A DNA stretch of 64,000 bases from Bacillota bacterium (GCA_040754315.1 JBFMCS010000027.1:31718-95717), one strand, 5' to 3'; shown: positions 16,189-25,746, counted from the first letter of the stretch. Notes: generated by a model from the letters alone, not told the origin. A program made the numbers and translations.

Positions 16189-18806
16189 ATGAATGAGAAC
16201 ACATCCTTTTTCGTTCACGGAAGTCGATGGGTGCGGGCTGATTTCCACCTGCATACTCGGCGGGACAGAGAATTTAAAGACACAGGTTCCGAGAAGGATT
16301 TTGTGGCACGATACATTTCCGCGCTGAAGCAAGCGGACATCCGCGTTGGCGTTATCAGCAACCACAACAAGTTCGACCGGGAGGAGTTCAAAGCACTCCG
16401 AAAGGCGGCAGAACAGGAAGATATCTATCTAATGCCCGGAGTTGAGTTGTCGGTCAAGGATGGCCTTAATGGTATCCACACTCTCATAGTCTTTCATAAA
16501 GATTGGATCGATAATCCCGAAGACGCCGATCACATCAACGGATTTCTCGGACTTACCTTCGCCGGTCAGGCAAACTACGACAACAACAATGCCCGATCTA
16601 ACCATGACCTGCTGGAGACCCTTCGCGAACTGGACAAATTTGCGAAGGACTACCTGATCATCTTCGCCCATGTAGAGGATGACAACGGTCTCTGGGGAGC
16701 ATTTAAGGGTGGGCGAATCACTGAACTCGGCAAGAATGACCTGTTCCGTTCCCGCACAGCGGCTTTTCAAAAAGTGAGAACGTGGGACAAACGTGAGAAA
16801 GTCAAAGGGTGGCTTGGGGACTGGTATCCTTCGGAAGTGAAGGGATCAGACCCCAAAACATTGGACGAAATCGGGCGCGGCGAACAGACCTTCATTAAGA
16901 TGGCGCTTTCACCTTTGAGGCGGTCCAGTTTTCCCTAAAACCTGGAACAGATCGTTTGTCCGACAAGGTCATTACGAAGCAAAATCACTCCTGGATACGC
17001 TCAGTTGCCTTCCAGGGAGGAGTATTGGATGGAAAGCGGTTTAACCTTTCTGATGAGATGAACTGCTTAATTGGTATTAGAGGAAGTGGAAAGTCCGCCG
17101 TTCTTGAATGCTTGCGCTTCGCACTTGAATTGCCGTTACCTGAATCCGCAGAAGAGTTGGACCTCAAGTACAAGCAGGATCTTGTCCGGTTCGCCCTCGG
17201 CAGCGGCGGAAAGGTCGTGGTCGAGGTGGAAGACGCACAAGGCCGGCGTTACGAAGTCCGCCGGATCCTGAACGAACGAGCGGATATTTACTTTGATGGG
17301 AAGTTACGACCCGGCGTGCGCATGCCTTTGGAGAATCCGCTGTTTTTCGGCCAAAAGGAACTGGTGAAAAGAGGCGAAGGTTCAGAGCGTGAGTTGGTGG
17401 AACGCTTGCTGGGTTCCAAACTCGATGCCGTTCGCCGAGAGATTGATGCTCAACGCCGACGGGTGCTGGATGTGATGACGAATTTCGATAAATTGAAAGG
17501 CCTCGATGCACAGGAGCAGGAATACCAGAGCAGGAGGAAAAATGCAGAGTTTCATCTTGGGCTTTTCAAACAGTATGGTGTCGAGCAGCAGCTTCAGCGT
17601 CAGGTGGAGTTCAATGCGGATGTGACGCATGCCAGTCATGTTGCCGATACCGTGGATGCATTTGTCCGGGCTTTCGATGTATTTCTGAAGGAGCAAGAAT
17701 CCGAACTGGCCGCGCTGCCCAGGATTGAGTCCAAAGAAAACGCAGATGTCATCGCGGACATCAACGCTATCCTTGACCGGATACGAAAGGCGCCTGGCAG
17801 TGCCCGGAAGGTTCTCGCCGAGACGCGCAACGATGCGCGCGCTTTGCGGGAAAAACTGGGGGAACTTGAGCGTCGCCGCGAGACGCTCAAGGACGATTTC
17901 GCGTCACTTGAGCGGAAACTGAGCGAGCAACTCCAACAAGTCGGGGGCGTCAATATCCGGCCGGACGATTTTGTAAGACTCAACACCGAATTGCAGAAAG
18001 CCAAACTGGTGCTCGAAGAAATAGCGAAGAGCCGTGCACGAAAGAACGCCCTTCGAGATGAGCTTTTGAAGGAGCTGAAGCAGCTTTCCGACCTGTGGCA
18101 TCAGGAGTTCAAGCGAATCGAGATGGAAATCAAGAAACTCAACGAAAGCCAGACTGCGCTTCAAATTATTCCACAATATAAGGGCGACAAGGTTGCATTC
18201 CTGAAAGAATTGCAGAATCACCTCCGCGGCAGCAAGCTTCGAGAAGCAACCTTGAAGGGTGTGCTGGATTCACACGCAGATTTCATCTCGGTCTACGAAG
18301 CATTGGGTGCGATTTGCAGCAACCTCGGTGATTCGGGCGATGTATTTCGGAGGTATTTCGATGAAGCCAGGGCAGCTTTGCTTACCTGGCAGGTGCCGAA
18401 CACCTTCCTGATCAAATATCATGGAAAGGAACTACGCGATCACTCGCTGGGGCAGAGGGCATCAGCACTGATCCTCTTCATCCTGAGCCAGCGCGACAAT
18501 GATGTAATCATTATCGACCAACCTGAAGATGACCTGGATAACCAGACCATCTTCGAGGACGTCATCAAACTGGTGCGGGCGCTTAAGAAGGGAATCCAGT
18601 TCATCTTCGCGACACACAACGCCAACTTCCCCGTACTGGGCGACGCAGAACAAGTAGGCGCTTGTTCCTTTGCCGGTCGAAGCGCCGGCATCCAGGTTGG
18701 GAGCATTGACGAGCCGGGAATACAAAAGGCCATCGTATCCATCATGGAAGGTGGACGTGAAGCCTTCACTAGGCGGAAGGAGATTTACCAGCTATGGAAG
18801 CAATAG
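16189..18806 (+). pseudogene. TrlF-family PHP-domain/SMC-like ATPase with one frameshift
   Basis: Two long adjacent frames make one protein of about 870 aa. Part 1 (16189-16938) is a PHP phosphoesterase domain with metal motifs ADFHLHT (residues 16-22), ISNHNKFD and MPGVELSV. Part 2 (continuing to 18806) is an SMC/RecF-like ATPase: Walker A GIRGSGKSA, a central coiled coil (about 17400-18250), Walker B VIIIDQPEDDLDNQTIF and a terminal ATHNANFPVLGDAEQV segment. The join lies near 16902: adding one G there gives FIKMGAFTFEAVQFSL, the expected family sequence, and the frame then runs on through LSDKVITKQNHSWI. Everything else is intact. The frameshift is either a genuine lesion or a base-calling error. 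TrlF-type proteins accompany BREX and other defence loci; the mechanism is not known to me. Confidence 0.82.
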
Positions 18807-19957
18807 AACTTATCGAGTTGATCGCACGCGGCGAGGACAGCCGAACTCAGTTTAAGAAGGGGCAAGATGTCACCAATGCCCGATCGCTGGCTGGTGAAAT
18901 AGTAGCCTATGCAAACAGCAAGGGCGGAAGAATCTTGATCGGCATTGACGATGCCGGCTCAGTTAGCGGCTTGTCGGCTGACGACATACGAAGGATAAAT
19001 GAACTCATTTCAAATACAGCGACCGATTGTGTGCGTCCTTCCATCAACCCTGAAACCGAAAATATCTCTGTCGGTGGGAAAGTGGTCATGGTGGTCACTG
19101 TTCCTGAAGGCATCTCGAAACCATACGCCGATAATGATGGTGTGTTTTGGGTAAAGTCAGGAGCGGACAAGCGCCGGGTGACTTCCCGCGAAGAAGTCCA
19201 GCGAATGCTACAAGGCGCCGACCTGGTTCATGCGGATAAAGTGCCCGTCGATGGAACCACCTCGGGAGACATCGATCTGGAGCACTTTGGCGCCCTTTTT
19301 TCGGAGCTATATGGTAAATGCTTTGACGAAACGGGAATCTCACTTGGTCAACTGCTAAACAATCTCGGTCTGGCACGCGACACAAAGCTCAATCTTGCCG
19401 GACTTATGCTTTTCGGACGCAATCCTCAAAGGCACCGCCCTGCTTTCGTCATCAAGGCGGTATCCTTCGTCGGTAACGATCCCGCCGGTGAAAGATACCG
19501 GGACAGCCAAGACATCGGCGGGTGCTTGCGTGATCTGTACAAGGAAACAATCTCCTTCCTCACGCGCAATCTGCGGCGAGTGCAGAACGGAAAAGGCTTC
19601 AATACGGAAGGAGATCTGGAAGTGCCACCGGCTGCCTTGGAAGAGCTTGTCGTCAACATGCTGCTACACCGGGACTACTTCATCTCCGCTCCATGGCGTG
19701 TATTCATGTTCGACAATCGGATAGAGCTAATCAGCCCGGGAGCTTTGCCGAACAATATCACCGTAGAGAATATCAAGAACGGTGTGTCGGTTATCCGCAA
19801 TCCACTAATCGCTTCCTTTGCAACCAAAGCAGATGAGCTCCCTTACCGCGACATCGGCACGGGCATCCGACGGGCGTTGGCAGCCGTCCCCGAACTGGAG
19901 TTGGAATCGGATCATGAACGTAATCTTTTCATCGCACGTATTCCACGAAGAGAGTAG
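18794..19957 (+). CDS. Schlafen AlbA_2-domain putative DNA-binding/ATP-binding protein
   Basis: 387 aa, complete. The N-terminal AlbA_2 (Schlafen) domain spans about residues 10-120 (GEDSRTQFKKGQ, VAYANSKGGRILIGIDD, GVFWVKSGADKRRVT). The C-terminal part carries the ATPase-like HATPase_c_4 region (ALEELVVNMLLHRDYF, DNRIELISPGALP, NPLIASFATKADELPYRDIG). ATG at 18794 overlaps the trlF end by 13 nt, so the two were translated together. Proteins of this architecture are often called transcriptional regulators and are common in BREX and other anti-phage islands. It is the only island gene besides the HTH regulator with no visible lesion. Confidence 0.82.
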   Translation: MEAIELIELIARGEDSRTQFKKGQDVTNARSLAGEIVAYANSKGGRILIGIDDAGSVSGLSADDIRRINELISNTATDCVRPSINPETENISVGGKVVMVVTVPEGISKPYADNDGVFWVKSGADKRRVTSREEVQRMLQGADLVHADKVPVDGTTSGDIDLEHFGALFSELYGKCFDETGISLGQLLNNLGLARDTKLNLAGLMLFGRNPQRHRPAFVIKAVSFVGNDPAGERYRDSQDIGGCLRDLYKETISFLTRNLRRVQNGKGFNTEGDLEVPPAALEELVVNMLLHRDYFISAPWRVFMFDNRIELISPGALPNNITVENIKNGVSVIRNPLIASFATKADELPYRDIGTGIRRALAAVPELELESDHERNLFIARIPRRE

Positions 19958-20024
19958 GGAACTGGAGTTTGCGGGTGGCTAATCGCAATCAACCACATAA
20001 TCAGCAGACGATGTTTAACACGGA

Positions 20025-20050
20025 CCGACCCGCGACCCGGGACCCGTGAC
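20025..20050. repeat. GACCCG(C/T/G)GAC tandem repeat before the pglX relic
   Basis: Degenerate tandem octamers of the form GACCCGNGAC (CCGACCCGCGACCCGGGACC and following bases) replace the normal N-terminus of the methylase. No in-frame start codon exists between this repeat and the first conserved residues. Confidence 0.5.
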
Positions 20051-20264
20051 CTGCTGGGCATTACGTTCCCGAATGAAGAGGAGCGGCATAAGCATTTCCT
20101 TGGCCTTCTGCGCGCAGGCTTGCAGGAACTGCGGGAAAAACTGTCCCTTCCCTTTACGAGTGTCGAGGATACCTTCAACCGCCTAAAATCCCTGCAGCAT
20201 TGGCCGCTCGGTGCAGCCGAGGAAGTCCGCGAACTGGCCCAACGCATCGCTCACGCCTCATCCT

Positions 20265-20296
20265 CGACCCGTGATTCGGGACCCGCGACTCGCGAC
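20265..20296. repeat. Second GACCCG/GACTCG repeat, in frame inside the pglX relic
   Basis: CGACCCGTGATTCGGGACCC and following GCGACTCGCGAC, the same degenerate unit as at 20025, is translated as STRDSGPATRD in place of a normal family loop. Confidence 0.5.
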
Positions 20297-20440
20297 ATCC
20301 TCAGCATTTATAAGGACGAGGTGGGCTTCCCGCACGGCAGTGACGAGGACATCCTGGCGCTCAGTGATCCGCCGTACTACACCGCCTGCCCGAAGCCTTG
20401 GGTGAGCGATTTCATGGCTCACTGGAGTAATGAGCAACAA

Positions 20441-20487
20441 GGACTGAGGACTGAGTCCGAGGAAAATACTCAGCCCACAGCACTCGG
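20441..20487. repeat. GGACTGAGGACTGAGT/ACTCAGCAC-type repeat inside the pglX relic
   Basis: Two half-blocks with related inverted units (ACTGAGGACTGAGTCC, then ACTCAGCCCACAGCACTCGG) sit between conserved methylase segments. The insert is in frame. Confidence 0.4.
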
Positions 20488-20924
20488 CCAGTCCTACCAT
20501 CGCGAGCCGTTTGCGGTGGACGTAAGCGAAGGGAAAACTGACCCCATCTATAAGGCACATTCGTACCATACGAAGGTTCCGCATCTGGCGATTGTTCCGT
20601 CCATTCTCCACTACACGGAGCCGGGCGGCATCGTATTGGACGGGTTCTGCGGCTCGGGCATGACGGGCGTGGCCGCCCAGTGGTGCGGCACGGCGCCGGA
20701 ACAGTATCGGCGGGAGGTGGAAAGCCGTTTCGAACAGCAAGGACATCTGAAACCCACTTGGGGCGCGCGCCGGGCGGTGCTCAACGACCTGTCGCCCGAA
20801 GGCACCTTCATCGCCGCCAAACTATAACCTGCCCTTCGACGTCCGCGAGTTCTCCCGCGCGGGAAAACACATCCTCGATGTTGCTACGTTCATCTTGATT
20901 CTCACGGAAATCTGATCCAGGATT

Positions 20925-21243
20925 CTGTATGTTCAGGCAGTCTGAGCCGGGCCCGAAGAACACCCTGTGTCCCTCCACGGGCATCACGCGCTGCCCGTCA
21001 CGGTTTGCCAGGGTAACCCTCTTCGGGACGGTTGCCAGTGCCCATTCAATCAGGCCGGAGGGTATCCGCACCAGGTTTCCACCGGTAACGCCGGCGCCGC
21101 GCTGCCTCAGCATGTCCATGGCCTCCTGGAGGTAGAGGCGCACACCCGTCCTCCAGGATCTCCAGGGCTCCCCAGTGGAGCCTATGGCACTGCCCGTCAG
21201 ACAGGTACCGGAAGTGAGGCGTGCGGAAGGAATCCTCATTCAT
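20925..21243 (-). pseudogene. mttB-family relic, N-terminal part, cut by the island edge
   Basis: On the minus strand an ATG at 21243 starts MNEDSFRTPHFRYLSDGQCH, then LHWGALEILEDG. Near 21150 the family sequence shifts frame to TGVRLYLQEAMDMLRQRGAG, IPSGLIEWALATVPKRVTL and RVFFGPGSDCLNI, where similarity ends at about 20925-20930. A full MttB would continue about 350 residues. The start lies only 6 nt after the stop of the intact mttB at 21250-22695, so this was a tandem second copy. Its 3' part was lost at the junction with the BREX relic. Confidence 0.8.
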
Positions 21244-21249
21244 TAGGGG

Positions 21250-22695
21250 TTAAACACGGTTCTGCTTCCCTTCGAAGGTCTTCTCGTACGCATCGCCAAT
21301 GGCGTCCAGTTCCCTCACCGTTTCTTCCCCAAGGCCTGCCCCCTCGCCCGAGAGGATGGTCCTCAGCCGCTTGCCGATCCTCGCTGAAAGGGTGGGACCC
21401 TCGCGTTCCGCCCAGACGCTGTAGGGTGTCCTGTCAAACAGGCTGGGTAGCCAGCACTCGTCGCGGAAGTGATCGAAGGTATGATCGGTCTGGAGGAAGT
21501 GGCCGCCCGGCCCCACCTGTCTCATGGTCTCTATGGCCAGGGTCTCCTGGTTCACGGCGATGCCGCCGGTGAAACGCTTGACCATGGAAATGATCTCGTT
21601 GTCCAGGACTAGCATGGGCAGGGAGCCCACCATGCCAGCGCTCATGTACCCGGAGTCATGGATCAGGTCCGAGCCGCAGAGGGCTGCCGAAATGATGGAC
21701 AAGGTTGCCTCCGCCCCTGCCTGGCTGTCAAACCTGTTAGAATCAGTGCACCCGGCGGTGCCAAATACGGGGAGCCCGTAGTACTTGCCCAGCTGCGCTG
21801 CGGCGAAATGCATCAGCGGGAGTTCAACGCCGCCGTAGATGGATATGCCTGACCGCATGTCCATGGATGAGGGTATTAGCCCGTAGATAAAGGGGGAGCC
21901 CGGCTGCTTCAGCTGGTGGAGCACGAGGCCTGTCAGGGTTTCCGCATTGGCCATGGCAAGACACCCCGCCATGGTTACCGGCGCCGTTCCGCCGGCTATA
22001 GCCCCTGAGGCGTAGGTTACGGGAATGCGATGCTCGGCGCAGAACAGGAGGCTCGAGAGGGACTCCTCGGAGTGCCTGAGGGGCGATGTAGGCTGGGTAT
22101 AGATCACGTAGAACGGCCTGCTGGAGAGTTCCCTTGGGCTGCCCCGGACGGCAGCCCCCATCTCCCATATGGCCTTGGTTGAGGAGAGCGAGGTTGTGGT
22201 GGACACGAAGGGCTTGCGGCAACCACATATCATGGACTTGGCGCTGTAGACATCGGTGAGGAAGGGGTTGACATCCGACGGCAGCGCCAGTGACATGACG
22301 AAGTCGATGCCCTCAAGGGCCTCGCAGACCCGGGCGGAAATGGATACATCGCTGAGGGTGGCCCGGCGCACATGCCCGGTCTGGACATCCACGAAGTAGG
22401 GAAGGTCCGAACCCGGCCCAAAGTAGATGCGCCCGGCTCCCAGCTCCAGCGCCGCCGTTCCCTCCCTGTCAAAGATGGTGAAGCCTGAGGGGGCGGTGTA
22501 AAGGCTCTGTTCAACCAGTTCCCCAGGAATGAACACCCTGCTTCCCTTGACCGTGGCCCCGGCATCACCCAGCAGTGCGCGGGCCCTCTCGTCAAGGAGC
22601 TCCATGCCGGCCTCCCCCAGGATCTCCATGGAGGCGACATGGATGAGCTGCAATGAATTCTGGTCCAGCACAAGGGGCATTTCATTGAACACCAC
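21250..22695 (-). CDS. MttB-family (non-pyrrolysine) methyltransferase, sigma-54-associated copy
   Basis: Intact 481-aa MttB superfamily member without an amber codon. Landmarks: LIHVASMEILGEAGMELLDE, IYFGPGSDLPYFVD, RPFYVIYTQPTSPLRHSEES, YGLIPSSMDMRSGIS, YYGLPVFGTAGCTDSN and GPGGHFLQTDHTFDHFRDEC. The last is the equivalent of the C-terminal segment in the 10074 copy, from which it is clearly divergent. It starts at a GTG with a GGAAAGGA-like site upstream. It lies downstream of a near-perfect sigma-54 promoter and an activator gene, so expression is inducible. No corrinoid protein is adjacent; the one at 11611 or an unlinked one must serve it. Substrate unknown. Confidence 0.87.
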   Translation of the reverse strand: MVFNEMPLVLDQNSLQLIHVASMEILGEAGMELLDERARALLGDAGATVKGSRVFIPGELVEQSLYTAPSGFTIFDREGTAALELGAGRIYFGPGSDLPYFVDVQTGHVRRATLSDVSISARVCEALEGIDFVMSLALPSDVNPFLTDVYSAKSMICGCRKPFVSTTTSLSSTKAIWEMGAAVRGSPRELSSRPFYVIYTQPTSPLRHSEESLSSLLFCAEHRIPVTYASGAIAGGTAPVTMAGCLAMANAETLTGLVLHQLKQPGSPFIYGLIPSSMDMRSGISIYGGVELPLMHFAAAQLGKYYGLPVFGTAGCTDSNRFDSQAGAEATLSIISAALCGSDLIHDSGYMSAGMVGSLPMLVLDNEIISMVKRFTGGIAVNQETLAIETMRQVGPGGHFLQTDHTFDHFRDECWLPSLFDRTPYSVWAEREGPTLSARIGKRLRTILSGEGAGLGEETVRELDAIGDAYEKTFEGKQNRV

Positions 22696-22773
22696 TGCAC
22701 ATCCTTTCCCCAGGTATCAGAGGTACGCGACGCAGGCTGCGTGCAGCCAAGTCCGCACTCAGCCAACTGCCAT

Positions 22774-22789
22774 TGCAAGGTCTGTGCCA
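22774..22789 (-). promoter_or_regulatory. Sigma-54 (-24/-12) promoter of mttB
   Basis: On the minus strand TGGCACAGACCTTGCA matches the sigma-54 consensus TGGCAC-N5-TTGC at every conserved base, with correct GG-N10-GC spacing. It lies 79 nt before the mttB start codon and directly downstream of an AAA+ activator gene, which is the expected partner. Confidence 0.85.
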
Positions 22790-22866
22790 GTGGGAGCAGA
22801 TCAGCGAAACCCTGCTCTATGAGGTGCTGGGGAAAGGTCCGGAAAACCTGGGGCTGGGGGACGCTG

Positions 22867-22893
22867 GATTCCGAGACACTTGTCCGAGGAATC
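22867..22893. promoter_or_regulatory. Possible upstream activator site
   Basis: GATTCC (22867-22872) and GGAATC (22888-22893) form an inverted repeat about 80-120 nt upstream of the sigma-54 promoter, a usual distance for an enhancer-binding protein. AGGTGCTG/CAGCACCT (22822-22829, 22893-22900) is a second candidate. Confidence 0.3.
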
Positions 22894-22907
22894 AGCACCT
22901 GGCTGGG

Positions 22908-24353
22908 CTAGTCCTGCAGATCTTGATCCGGCCCGCAGAGGCCATGTCGCCTGATCTTGGACCATAGGGTCTGGCGGGGTACCCCGAGGAGGCGAGCCGC
23001 AGCTGAGATATTCCCGCCGCAATTGGCGAGGGCTCGAACCAGTATCTCCCTTTCATATGTACCTATCATGCCCCTAAGGCCACCGGGATCTCCCCGCTGT
23101 GCCTTCTTGACCCCGCCAAGGTGGTCCGGCCAGGAGATGTACTGGCTGGAATAGGTGTGTCTCCGGAGGAGCGAGAGGTGCTGTGGCTCGATGACATCTC
23201 CCTCAGCCAGGGCTGCGGCACCCTCCAGCATGTTCTTGAGTTCCCGGGCGTTCCCCGGCCAGTTGTGGGTCAGGATAAGGCGGAGCGCCTCGGGTGATAC
23301 CTCCTTACTGTGGCCAAAATCTGCGGCGCACAGGTCAAGGAAGTGTCTTACCAGGACGGGGATGTCCCGCTTCCGGTGGCGAAGGGGAGGCAATTCCAGG
23401 CAAATCACGGCAAGGCGATAGTAGATGTCCTCCCTGAGCAATCCCCTCTTGATGGCTTCTCCCGGGGGAATGTTCAAGGAAGCCACGACCCTGACATCCA
23501 CCCTCGTGGATGTGGTCCCCCCCACGCGCATGAGGTTCTTCTCTTCGAGGACCCTGAGGAGTTTGGCCTGGAGGGAAAGGGAGGCGGACGCCAGCTCGTC
23601 AAGGTAGAGTATCCCCTTGTCAGCTAGCTCGAAGAGCCCAGGCCTATCCTGGGCGCCCGTAAAGGCGCCGCTCTTGGTCCCAAATAGAGCAGCCTCCAGG
23701 AGGGTCTCCGGCAGTGCCGCGCAGTTCTGGAGGACAAGCGGGCCGGCCCTCCGGGAACTCTCGGCATGGATGGCCTTGACGAACACCTCTTTGCCCGTTC
23801 CCGTCTCCCCATATATCAAGACCGGGCTTTCAGCCTTTGCCGCCTGGCGCCCAAGGGCCACAACCTGCCTCATCCGGTCATCACAGGTTACTATCGCATC
23901 GAAGCCCTGGCGGGACCCGCAAATACCGTGAGCACCAGCCGGTTTCCTCCTGCCTCCAGAGATCTGGGCCTGGAGTTCTATCATCCTGTCAGAGATCTCC
24001 CAGGCTGCCCTGACGTCATTGGATATCTCAAGGGCACCCCAGATCCCGTGTCTTCCCATGACGGGGTAACTGGAGTTCACCGTTGTGATTACCCTGCCGC
24101 GGAAGTTGGTGAGGGTCTGGGTTAGGTTCTCCACCGGCCTCCCTGTCCTCATCACCTGGAAGAGCACGCTCGTGTCCTCGGTAAGGGAGGGATAGATATC
24201 AAGGATGTTCTTGCCCAAGGCATCCTTGGGGTCAAGGCCCTCGATCCTGCCGCAGGCCTCGTTGTAGAGGACAGTCTCGCCTGATCTGTTGATGACGTGG
24301 ACGCCCTCCTGAAGGCCCTGGGAGAGTATCTGGAGAATGCAGAGTATAGGCAC
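22908..24353 (-). CDS. Sigma-54-dependent transcriptional activator (PAS-AAA+-Fis, RocR/NtrC-like)
   Basis: An N-terminal PAS domain (segment ILSQGLQEGVHVINRSGETV, RIEGLDPKDALGKNILDIYP) senses a signal. The central AAA+ domain has Walker A GETGTGKE, the sigma-54-contacting GAFTGA loop and Walker B ILYLDELASA. The C-terminal Fis-type HTH (NISAAARLLGVPRQTLWSKI) binds DNA. The start is uncertain. The frame is open to an ATG at 24536, but those first codons are inside a terminator hairpin and the next 50 residues are not conserved, so I give the GTG at 24353 just before the PAS domain. Other candidates are TTG near 24371 and ATG near 24485. It lies upstream of the sigma-54 promoter of mttB on the same strand and probably controls it, and perhaps the amine cluster upstream. 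Confidence 0.85.
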   Translation of the reverse strand: MPILCILQILSQGLQEGVHVINRSGETVLYNEACGRIEGLDPKDALGKNILDIYPSLTEDTSVLFQVMRTGRPVENLTQTLTNFRGRVITTVNSSYPVMGRHGIWGALEISNDVRAAWEISDRMIELQAQISGGRRKPAGAHGICGSRQGFDAIVTCDDRMRQVVALGRQAAKAESPVLIYGETGTGKEVFVKAIHAESSRRAGPLVLQNCAALPETLLEAALFGTKSGAFTGAQDRPGLFELADKGILYLDELASASLSLQAKLLRVLEEKNLMRVGGTTSTRVDVRVVASLNIPPGEAIKRGLLREDIYYRLAVICLELPPLRHRKRDIPVLVRHFLDLCAADFGHSKEVSPEALRLILTHNWPGNARELKNMLEGAAALAEGDVIEPQHLSLLRRHTYSSQYISWPDHLGGVKKAQRGDPGGLRGMIGTYEREILVRALANCGGNISAAARLLGVPRQTLWSKIRRHGLCGPDQDLQD

Positions 24354-24518
24354 GTCTGGACCGCCAATCAAGATATCACCGTCTCTAGGAAATAAATGAC
24401 CAAGGTATCTACCCCTGGCCCTCTTAAGCAAACGGCCCGCCGGCCCGGGGCCTCCTGGATTCCTGTTCTTGCTCTTGCCCAGCATTGCCCCGGGCTCGTC
24501 CCCCACAAGATACAGTAC

Positions 24519-24569
24519 GCCGGAGGAGCCGGGCATTCCTTCTAGAGCGCCATGCCCGGCTCCTCCGGC
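24519..24569 (-). terminator. Strong hairpin after the amidohydrolase gene
   Basis: A perfect 18-bp inverted repeat (24519-24536 with 24552-24569) with a 15-nt loop lies about 60 nt downstream of the amidohydrolase stop on the minus strand. It separates the amine cluster from the activator gene. No U-tract. Confidence 0.65.
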
Positions 24570-24626
24570 ATTGTCCAGGGACCCCCGGTCTTTCCATGGT
24601 GGTCCCAGGCGATACCCTGGTGAAGG

Positions 24627-25736
24627 TCAGGGTTTGCTGTCCTTAAGCCCAAATACCCTACGCGCAGTGCCAGCCATTACATCCCTGGCCACTGCGAGCG
24701 CCTCATCCTCCTCCAGGAGGCCCCGTTCTACTATCTCCCCGAGGACCCGCCCCAGGCACCGCCTAGCGGTCACGGCAGCGTACCAGTGCAGGTCTGGGAT
24801 GATGAAGCCGTCTGAGCCATACATCACCTTGCCCAGGGGAGCCATGTCCATTAGCGAGGCAATGCCCCTGCCAGCTCCCAGGGGGACAAAGGGTATCATC
24901 TCAGATACGTCCAGGTAGAGATTGGGGTACATGGCCAGGAGATAGCCAGCCTCGAAGCTATAGGGATAGCCCCCGTGCACCATCACTATGGTGGCCTTCT
25001 TGAACTCGGGGTCGTCAAGGACCTCCTTCAGGAGGAGCGGGTTATTCTGCAGGAGGTCTATATTGGATTCGCCGAAGGACGCGTGAACCTGGAGGGGCAG
25101 CCCATACTCCAGGCACTTTCCCAGCGTGAGACAGAAAAAGTAGTCACGATAGGGCTTGGGCTGTCCCGCATCGTAGGCCTCCTTGGCCTCCCCGCGCGTT
25201 GTCCGCCTTACTCCAACACCCGTACGGTAGCCGATTATGGTCTTTACCGCCACAACACCCTGATGCCTTGCCTCCTCCAGGGCATCCAGGAGTGCGCGTT
25301 CCGTCTCCTCGAAACCCTTGCGTTCATTCCAGCCTTCGTCCAGCACCCCTTCGATACGGAAAACATAACTAATCCCTGCCGGGACCAGGGCCTCGAAGGC
25401 CTCAAGGCTCACAGAGGCAGGCTTGTAGCCGAGGTCAACCACCAGGTGTTCGATGCCGCCGTCCAGGAAGAGGTCCTGGACGAAACGCTGGTAGTCGCCG
25501 TTGGCCCTCGTTGCCCGGGCCCCCATGATCTCCGCAGGGGATCCGCTGGTCCCGAGGAACCTGGCCATCTCTTTCAGATAGGCCTTGTAGACAAGGGTGT
25601 TCTCGAGCTGGTCCCTGGGCATGTCCTCAAGGCTGAGGGACAGCGTCTTGGCCACATCCACATCCCGAGGTTCCACCTGGAAGAGATGGCAGTGGGCGTC
25701 CACCGCGGGGAAGCCCCTAAGGTCCAGTTCCATCAT
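24627..25736 (-). CDS. Amidohydrolase family 2 protein (FluG N-domain-like)
   Basis: 369-aa TIM-barrel metal-dependent hydrolase. Visible motifs are FPAVDAHCHLF (HxH pair at the N-terminus), VAVKTIIGYRTG, LQVHASFG (His), MVHGGYPYSFEAGY (His) and MYGSDGF (catalytic Asp). The relatives I recognise are the N-terminal halves of FluG proteins, in which such a domain is fused to a glutamine-synthetase-like domain; here the ligase is encoded two genes upstream. Start ATG 25736 (Met-Met) with AAGGAGGAGG just upstream, 10 nt after the aminotransferase stop. A plausible job is hydrolysis of a gamma-glutamyl amide made by the ligase; this is inference. Confidence 0.78.
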   Translation of the reverse strand: MMELDLRGFPAVDAHCHLFQVEPRDVDVAKTLSLSLEDMPRDQLENTLVYKAYLKEMARFLGTSGSPAEIMGARATRANGDYQRFVQDLFLDGGIEHLVVDLGYKPASVSLEAFEALVPAGISYVFRIEGVLDEGWNERKGFEETERALLDALEEARHQGVVAVKTIIGYRTGVGVRRTTRGEAKEAYDAGQPKPYRDYFFCLTLGKCLEYGLPLQVHASFGESNIDLLQNNPLLLKEVLDDPEFKKATIVMVHGGYPYSFEAGYLLAMYPNLYLDVSEMIPFVPLGAGRGIASLMDMAPLGKVMYGSDGFIIPDLHWYAAVTARRCLGRVLGEIVERGLLEEDEALAVARDVMAGTARRVFGLKDSKP

Positions 25737-25746
25737 AACCTCCTCC

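Larger units (their letters stand above)
20051..20881 (+). pseudogene. pglX: BREX type 3 PglX-like DNA methyltransferase, truncated
   Basis: Conserved sequence begins LLGITFPNEEERHKHFLGLL at 20051 without a start codon. It continues through KDEVGFPHG, DILALSDPPYYTACP (motif IV DPPY), YHREPFAVDVSEGKTDP, YHTKVPHLAIVPSILHYTEP and the SAM-binding FCGSGMTGVAAQWCG. Near 20818 an extra A in GCCGCCAAACTATAAC shifts the frame: the first frame stops at 20825-20827, while the family sequence NLPFDVREFSRAGKHIL continues in the next frame to about 20880. There it meets an antisense mttB fragment. The C-terminal half is missing. Two in-frame blocks (about 20265-20296 and 20441-20487) are repeat-like and replace normal residues. 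Non-functional. Confidence 0.82.
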
